64,000 bases of DNA. It comes from Sediminibacterium sp. (GTDB lineage: Bacteria > Bacteroidota > Bacteroidia > Chitinophagales > Chitinophagaceae). The translations under genes were made by a program, and so were the position numbers. The notes below the pieces were generated by a model, which did not search any database, was not told the origin of the DNA, and saw only the letters and a program-made list of their open reading frames with translations. Of this stretch, positions 58,269 through 64,000 are shown piece after piece (the stretch's first letter is position 1; every line of letters begins with the position of its first letter). The stretch spans positions 124,001 through 188,000 of the forward strand of contig QYPL01000014.1 of the NCBI GenBank assembly GCA_007280515.1. The letters run 5' to 3'.

Positions 58269-60665
58269 ATGAATAGTAGTATGCCTCATCGAATCAAATT
58301 ATTATTTTTTATATTCTTTTTTTCAGCCTCTACTTTATTGGCTCAAAATACAAAACTTATTAATCCTGCTTTATTAAAAAGTAATTGGTCGGCGAATTGG
58401 ATAGCTGCACCCAATAGCCCCTCTAAGGAATACGGGGTATATCATTTTAGAAAAAGTTTTTCAGTGAATGTAATTCCTAATTCATTTGTGGTGAATGTAT
58501 CTGCCGATAACCGTTACAGGTTATTTGTAAATGGCAAAGCAGTATGTAGTGGCCCAGCTAGAGGAGACTTATATAATTGGTATTATGAAACCATCGATAT
58601 TGCGCCTTTTTTAGTGGAGGGTAATAATACCATTGCAGCCCTGGTATGGAACATGGGGGTGTTGGCGCCAGTGGCGCAAATTTCCAATCAAACTGCTTTT
58701 TTATTAGAAGGTAATGGAGATGCAGAAAAAACTGTTAATAGTAATAAGAGCTGGAAAGTATTTAAAGACGAAGCTTATTTACCTTGTTCCACCAATAATG
58801 CAGAGAAGCTAAGAACCTATATGGTAGTGGGTCCTGGTGATAGTGTAATGGCCAGTAAATATCCTTGGGGTTGGGAGCAAACCAATTACAACGATGCTGC
58901 TTGGTTAAATGCTAAAGTAATTGCAAGTCCGGCATCTGTGGGATATGGTACCGATAATTTATGGACATTAAAGCCTAGTATAATTCCACAAATGTTTGAA
59001 AGAAAACAATCTATTAATTTACTTCGAAAAATAAATGGTGAATTAGTCAATACTAGTTTTGCCGCAGGCAATGCGGCTATTAAAAAAGCAGGTACGCATT
59101 CTACCATTAGTTTATTATTCGATCAAAGCTTTAATACAGTGGCTTATCCCACTTTAGTGGTAAGTGGTGGTAAGGATGCTGAAATAAAAATTACTTATGC
59201 GGAAGCCTTATTTGATAAAAATGGAACGAAGGGTAATAGATCAGTGATTGAAGGGAAAAATATTATGGGCAACTATGATGTATTTGTAGCAGATGGTTCC
59301 AGTAATAGAACTTTTAGACCTCTTTGGTTTAGAACTTATCGATATATTCAAATAGATATTACTGTAAAAGAAGATCCCATAGAGATTAATGATTTTTATG
59401 GTATGGCCACAGGCTATCCTTTCGAAGTGAAAGCCAACTTTACTAGCAATGACGCTTCTCTGAAAGAAATTTGGGATATAGGTTGGCGCACTGCACAGTC
59501 TTGTGCGGGTGAAACTTATTTCGATTGTCCTTATTACGAGCAGTTACAATATGAAGGCGATACAAGAATTCAATCCTTGATATCTTTATATGTGACAGGT
59601 GATGACAGGTTAATGCGTAAAGCCATTTTAGATTTTTATCATTCAAGAGTGCCTGAAGGTTTAACACAGGGAAGATATCCTAGTAGTCGATTACAAGTAA
59701 TACCTACTTTCTCTTTGTTTTGGGTATCGATGGTCTATGATTATTGGATGCATAGAAAAGACGATGCCTTTATTGAAGAGTTTATAGTGCCTATAACAGG
59801 CGTGTTAGATTGGTACGAGAAAAAAATAGACCAAGAAAAAAAGATGTTGGGCCCTATGAAGTGGTGGAGTTTTGTGGACTGGAATTTGTCTTTTGAAAAT
59901 GGAGTAGCCGATGGTGCCACCGATGGTAATTCTGCTGTTATTACTTTACAGTATGTTGCCACTTTAGAACAAGCGGCTAAACTATTTAAACAATTTGGAA
60001 AATTAGAACAAGCCAAACATTATCAAGCATTAGCTAGTCAATTAAAAGCAGCTACTTATGCGCAGTGTTTTGATGCCCGTAAAAATTTAATGGCCAATAC
60101 GCCTGAGAAAAAAGCGTACAGCCAACACGCCAGTATAATGGGTGTTTTAACTGGGGCAGTACCTACAAGCCAAGAAAAAATGGTTATGCAAAATGTTTTA
60201 AAAGATACTAGCTTAAGTCAGGCAACTTTTTATTACCGTTTTTATTTAAACCAAGCTTTGAAAAAAGCAGGTATGGCAAATAGTTATTATGCAGAATTAA
60301 AACCTTGGAGAGATATGATTGCCAATGGGCTTACCACTTTTGCAGAAAATCCAGATCCTACCAGATCGGATTGTCATGCATGGAGTGCTAGTCCTAATTA
60401 TGATTATTTTGCAACCATTTGTGGTATTATTCCCACTCAGCCTGGTTTTGCTGCAGTAAAAATAGAGCCAGCCTTAGGCGAATTAACACATGTTAAAGCA
60501 AGTATGCCACATCCTAGTGGAACTATTGCAGTTGAATTTACCAAGACAAACAATAATGGAGTAGAAGCTTCCATAGAACTTCCTACTAAAGTGGGAGGTG
60601 TATTTATTTGGAATGGTAAAACATTTATTCTACATGCAGGAGCACAGAAAATAAAAGTTGGTTAA
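58269..60665 (+). CDS. Alpha-L-rhamnosidase-like glycoside hydrolase (GH78 type)
   Basis: 798 aa; WSANWIAAPNSPSKEYGVYHFRKSF, CAGETYFDCPYYEQLQYEGDTRIQSLISLYVTGD, WWSFVDWNLSFENGVADGATDGNSAVITLQY, SDCHAWSASPNYDYFATICGI. Confidence 0.88.
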   Translation: MNSSMPHRIKLLFFIFFFSASTLLAQNTKLINPALLKSNWSANWIAAPNSPSKEYGVYHFRKSFSVNVIPNSFVVNVSADNRYRLFVNGKAVCSGPARGDLYNWYYETIDIAPFLVEGNNTIAALVWNMGVLAPVAQISNQTAFLLEGNGDAEKTVNSNKSWKVFKDEAYLPCSTNNAEKLRTYMVVGPGDSVMASKYPWGWEQTNYNDAAWLNAKVIASPASVGYGTDNLWTLKPSIIPQMFERKQSINLLRKINGELVNTSFAAGNAAIKKAGTHSTISLLFDQSFNTVAYPTLVVSGGKDAEIKITYAEALFDKNGTKGNRSVIEGKNIMGNYDVFVADGSSNRTFRPLWFRTYRYIQIDITVKEDPIEINDFYGMATGYPFEVKANFTSNDASLKEIWDIGWRTAQSCAGETYFDCPYYEQLQYEGDTRIQSLISLYVTGDDRLMRKAILDFYHSRVPEGLTQGRYPSSRLQVIPTFSLFWVSMVYDYWMHRKDDAFIEEFIVPITGVLDWYEKKIDQEKKMLGPMKWWSFVDWNLSFENGVADGATDGNSAVITLQYVATLEQAAKLFKQFGKLEQAKHYQALASQLKAATYAQCFDARKNLMANTPEKKAYSQHASIMGVLTGAVPTSQEKMVMQNVLKDTSLSQATFYYRFYLNQALKKAGMANSYYAELKPWRDMIANGLTTFAENPDPTRSDCHAWSASPNYDYFATICGIIPTQPGFAAVKIEPALGELTHVKASMPHPSGTIAVEFTKTNNNGVEASIELPTKVGGVFIWNGKTFILHAGAQKIKVG

Positions 60666-62131
60666 TCTTTCCAGCGCCATTCGCCTGCAATTTGTAATGG
60701 CTCTTTTAAATTATTTTTGATTAAGAATGCTTTTGTTTCAGCATCTGTAAAATGTTTTGATTTTATTTCTTCCGCATCTGCCACACCATATAATAACATC
60801 GATCCAAAACGAACTGTGTTTTTCATGCCTTGTTCTTCTACTAAACTAAATACATCACAATCGGCATGGTAACAAGGTCCTGCATTTTTTGGAAGCCCTC
60901 CACCAGCGCCACCTCCCGTAGGAACGCCTTGCAACATGAAGGGTTGATGATCGCTATGAAGTCCAGCACCTGCTCTAAATAAATTAGTAAAAGAAGTATC
61001 AATAGAATTTGCAATAGCACCAATGCCTGTAAATAAATCTTTACTATCTTCTGCACTAGTGGAATAGCCCTTGATATCATTACTCATATCATAATTCATC
61101 ATGTATCTAATTTGATCAATGCTTCTATTTTTAATCGCATCATCTACATAGGCTCTTGAACCTAATAAACCTTCCTCTTCTCCCATGAACATTACAAAGT
61201 CAATACTGCGAGCAGGATGAAGATTTAATTTTTTAAATGTTCTAGCCATATCTAAAACAGAAAAAGAACCTATGCCATTGTCAATAGCACCTGTTGCTAA
61301 ATCCCAGCTATCTAAGTGACCACCAATAACAATTTTTTCATTCGGCAACGTTCTGCCTTTTAAAGTAGCTACTACATTACGCGCTTTAATCATTCCAGAG
61401 AAATTAGTCATTTTAATATGACTATATAATTTACCTGTAACTAATTGTTCTTTTAAAAGAAGTCCATCTTCTTTACCCACACAAACAGCAGGAATAGGAA
61501 TTAGTTTTCCGGTAACTGAAGCAGTACCTGTAAGAAGCACTCCATTAGGAGGCGTATTAATAACTATAATTCCTTTCGCACCATATTTAGTAGCAATAGC
61601 TGTTTTTTCAGAACGGTGTAAACCTGGAGTACCTGGTTTTGAACCTGGCAAAACACCTAAATACACTAAGGCAATTTTACCTTTTACTTTGTCAGGGTTG
61701 GCTGCATAATCTTCTTCTACACCATTACCCATGTCAACTACTTCAAGGGCAAGGTCTACTTTCACGGGTGAATGCGCTAAGGAAACCGATTTAATGGTTT
61801 TCAAATTATCCATAGCACCACCAATGGTTACCTCTAAGCTACCGCGACTCCAGCTTTCCACTTCAAAAGGTTGAAAACGAAGGTTGGTAAAGCCATAAGA
61901 CTTTAATAAGTCATAAGCATATTGCTCGGCTTTTTTACCGTTCTCGGAACCTGTTAGACGATGTCCGATGGTTTCAGAGGAAATTTTAAGTGAAGTATAG
62001 GCATTTGAATTTGCTTGTACTTCTTTATTAATGCTAGCAAAAATACTGTTCCAAGCAGGCCTGGTCTGCGCCATTAGAGATAGGCTAGAAGCCGATACTA
62101 GAAAGGCAAAAAATAGGCTAATTTTTTTCAT
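60662..62131 (-). CDS. M28-family (aminopeptidase-type) metallopeptidase
   Basis: 489 aa; PA domain-like insert, IVIGGHLDSWDLATGAIDNGIGSFSVLDMARTF, FVMFMGEEEGLLGSRAYV, HSDHQPFM. Confidence 0.9.
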   Translation of the reverse strand: MKKISLFFAFLVSASSLSLMAQTRPAWNSIFASINKEVQANSNAYTSLKISSETIGHRLTGSENGKKAEQYAYDLLKSYGFTNLRFQPFEVESWSRGSLEVTIGGAMDNLKTIKSVSLAHSPVKVDLALEVVDMGNGVEEDYAANPDKVKGKIALVYLGVLPGSKPGTPGLHRSEKTAIATKYGAKGIIVINTPPNGVLLTGTASVTGKLIPIPAVCVGKEDGLLLKEQLVTGKLYSHIKMTNFSGMIKARNVVATLKGRTLPNEKIVIGGHLDSWDLATGAIDNGIGSFSVLDMARTFKKLNLHPARSIDFVMFMGEEEGLLGSRAYVDDAIKNRSIDQIRYMMNYDMSNDIKGYSTSAEDSKDLFTGIGAIANSIDTSFTNLFRAGAGLHSDHQPFMLQGVPTGGGAGGGLPKNAGPCYHADCDVFSLVEEQGMKNTVRFGSMLLYGVADAEEIKSKHFTDAETKAFLIKNNLKEPLQIAGEWRWKD

Positions 62132-62300
62132 ATTTTTTATAGGATGAATGGTTTGAAATTTGATTAGAATGCTAATTTATTCAAATTAGACGATATTCTA
62201 GTAATCTTTTTAATAGCGGCAAAATTAAATATTGTAATTTTAGGTAGACAAAATTGTCAATCCTTAGACGCTATTTAAGCGCTTAATTAAATTTAATTGT

Positions 62301-63209
62301 ATGTTATTTATTTTAATCGGAATTGCACTATTTTTTGCAGCAGGCGCTGTTGAAAATTTTAATTTACCTGCTAATATTAGTAAAGGCAGTATTCGTACTA
62401 TAGGAATAGTGGTTATAGTAATTGGTGTATTCACTTCATGCATTAAACAAATTGACGCTGGACAAATTGGAGTACAGTCATTGTTTGGTAAAGTACAAGA
62501 TGAAGTGATTACAAGTGGTTTGAATTTTGTGAGTCCCTTGATGACAATAAATACAATTGATGTAAGAACACAAAATTATACCATGAGTGGTGTGCATACT
62601 GAAGGTGAAATGGCAGGAGATGATGCCATTCGCGTTTTAACAGCAGATGGTTTAGAAGTAGTAATTGATTTAACGGTACTATATCGTGTACAATCTACTG
62701 AAGCGCCAAAAATTGTAAGAGAGATAGGCTATGATTTTAAAAATGTGATTGTTCGCCCTATTACTAGAACTAAAATTAGAGACAACGCTGTTTATTATAC
62801 AGCCGTTGATTTATATTCTGTAAAAAGAGATGAGTTTCAAAGCAGAATTTTCAAAACCATTGAAGAGAACTTAAAAATTCGTGGTTTAGTGCTTGAGCAA
62901 TTATTAGTGCGCAATATTGTTTTACCAACTACAGTAAAAGCATCTATTGAAGATAAAATTAAGGCCGAGCAAGATGCGCAAAAAATGCAGTTCGTCTTAC
63001 AAAAAGAAAAGCAGGAGGCAGAGCGTAAAAGAGTGGAGGCCCAAGGTATTGCCGATTATCAAAAAATTATTAGCTCAGGTTTAGGCGATAAACAATTACA
63101 GTATGAGCAAATACAAATAATGAAAGGACTTATCACTTCTCCGAATGCTAAAGTAATAATTATGGGTGGTGGAAAAACACCAGTTATTTTAGATGCTAAG
63201 AATAATTAA
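62301..63209 (+). CDS. SPFH-domain / prohibitin-family protein
   Basis: 302 aa; two N-terminal TMs, QIDAGQIGVQSLFGKVQDEVITSGLNFVSPLMTINTIDVRTQ, coiled-coil KIKAEQDAQKMQFVLQKEKQEAERKRVEAQGIADYQKI. Confidence 0.92.
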   Translation: MLFILIGIALFFAAGAVENFNLPANISKGSIRTIGIVVIVIGVFTSCIKQIDAGQIGVQSLFGKVQDEVITSGLNFVSPLMTINTIDVRTQNYTMSGVHTEGEMAGDDAIRVLTADGLEVVIDLTVLYRVQSTEAPKIVREIGYDFKNVIVRPITRTKIRDNAVYYTAVDLYSVKRDEFQSRIFKTIEENLKIRGLVLEQLLVRNIVLPTTVKASIEDKIKAEQDAQKMQFVLQKEKQEAERKRVEAQGIADYQKIISSGLGDKQLQYEQIQIMKGLITSPNAKVIIMGGGKTPVILDAKNN

Positions 63210-63251
63210 TACCTATTTTAGCAGCATTATTTTATTGGGCATAAGATAGAT

Positions 63252-63605
63252 ATGGTTAAACAAATACTTTTTTCTTTATTCCTTATTTCACTGCTCTCTA
63301 GCTGTGGCTATACTACGCGCAAGGGTTTAGCTTCTTACTATGCCGATAGTTATGAAGGGAAAACCACTGCGAATGGTGAAATCTATAGACAAGGTAAAAT
63401 AACGGCTGCGCATAAAACACTTCCCTTCGGTACCAGGGTGGAAGTGACGAATCTTTCCAATAATAAAATGGTGGTGGTGCGTATTAATGATAGAGGCCCT
63501 TATATTAGAGGAAGAATTATAGATTTAACCAAGGCGGCTGCCAAAGAAATTGATATGGCGGGTGCCGGAGTGGCAAAGGTTAAAATAAGATATAAGAAGA
63601 AGTAG
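63252..63605 (+). CDS. RlpA-family lipoprotein
   Basis: 117 aa; lipobox LLSSCGY, GLASYYADSYEGKTTANGEIYRQGKITAAHKTLPFGTRVEVTNLSNNKMVVVRINDRGPYIRGRIIDLTKAAAKEI. Confidence 0.93.
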   Translation: MVKQILFSLFLISLLSSCGYTTRKGLASYYADSYEGKTTANGEIYRQGKITAAHKTLPFGTRVEVTNLSNNKMVVVRINDRGPYIRGRIIDLTKAAAKEIDMAGAGVAKVKIRYKKK

Positions 63606-63667
63606 GAAATTTTAAAAATGAGAGGTTAAAAAATTTAATAATAAAAATTTATTCTAAACAATAAAAT

Positions 63668-64000
63668 ATGAAGTACAAAATTATTTTTTTAGTAGTTTTC
63701 TTATTCGCTGCGGAAGCGAATTCCTTTTCTCAACAAATCATTAAAAAAGATGCAGAGATAGATGCGATGGTAAAAGAAATAAGTACCGATAGTTTAGCGC
63801 AGAATTTGAATAAGCTAGTTAGTTTTGGTACTAGGGCTACACTTAGTAATCAAACCAGTACTACAAAAGGTATTGGCGCTGCAAGAGCTTGGATATTAAG
63901 TAGGTTTAATGAATATGCAAAGGCAAGTAATGGAAGGTTGTCTGCTTTTATAGATACCACTACTTATAATGCCGATAAAAAAAGAGTTGACAGGCCCATT
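63668..64000 (+). CDS. M28-family peptidase-like secreted protein, N-terminal part (truncated by window end)
   Basis: Open to window end: MKYKIIFLVVFLFAAEANSFSQQIIKKDAEIDAMVKEISTDSLAQNLNKLVSFGTRATLSNQTSTTKGIGAARAWILSRF... Confidence 0.65.
   Translation, partial: MKYKIIFLVVFLFAAEANSFSQQIIKKDAEIDAMVKEISTDSLAQNLNKLVSFGTRATLSNQTSTTKGIGAARAWILSRFNEYAKASNGRLSAFIDTTTYNADKKRVDRPI

Noticed and set aside
60662-60665. 4-bp overlap of convergent stop codons (TTAA) of GH78 and M28 genes
   Set aside because: Real in the sequence but a common compact convergent arrangement, with no special function implied.
1-64000. Prophage, transposon, toxin-antitoxin, defence island or secondary-metabolite cluster
   Set aside because: No integrase, transposase, capsid, restriction-modification, Cas, PKS or NRPS motifs were seen in the ORF translations.

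Overview
The window is a gene-dense, AT-rich chromosomal segment from a Bacteroidota bacterium, probably Chitinophagaceae-like judging by gene families and TAnnTTTG-type promoters. Most genes are housekeeping or metabolic: S41 peptidases, mtaB, a DUF2723/GT117-type membrane protein, cysteine desulfurase, glmM, rluD/lipB, murB, priA, amt, gltB/gltD, ispE, etfA/etfB, GH97 and GH78 enzymes, SPFH and RlpA. There is one tRNA-His. I saw no rRNA, CRISPR array, transposon or phage. The strongest finding is a short ORF missed by the ORF track (22837..22923) encoding MKANINNWFYFFFYFYFNQSSRVVFVKA, which has ten consecutive aromatic residues including Trp, Phe and Tyr. It lies directly upstream of a prephenate dehydratase / aminotransferase / prephenate dehydrogenase / (DEAD-box helicase) / DAHP synthase-chorismate mutase / aroB / aroA / aroC gene string. 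The sequence contains mutually exclusive hairpins: 1:2 CTACTTT/AAAGTAG, 2:3 GCCGGG/CCCGGC, and 3:4 AATCCCGGC/GCCGGGATT plus a T-tract. This is a textbook transcription-attenuator layout that would sense all three aromatic amino acids. Other items of note are a sigma factor followed by a putative anti-sigma/trypsin-like protease fusion, an orphan UpxY/NusG-like gene, a 12-bp in-frame tandem repeat in aroA, an 18-bp tandem repeat upstream of an OmpA-family gene, and several near-leaderless promoters. All calls come from reading the sequence. No database search was run.
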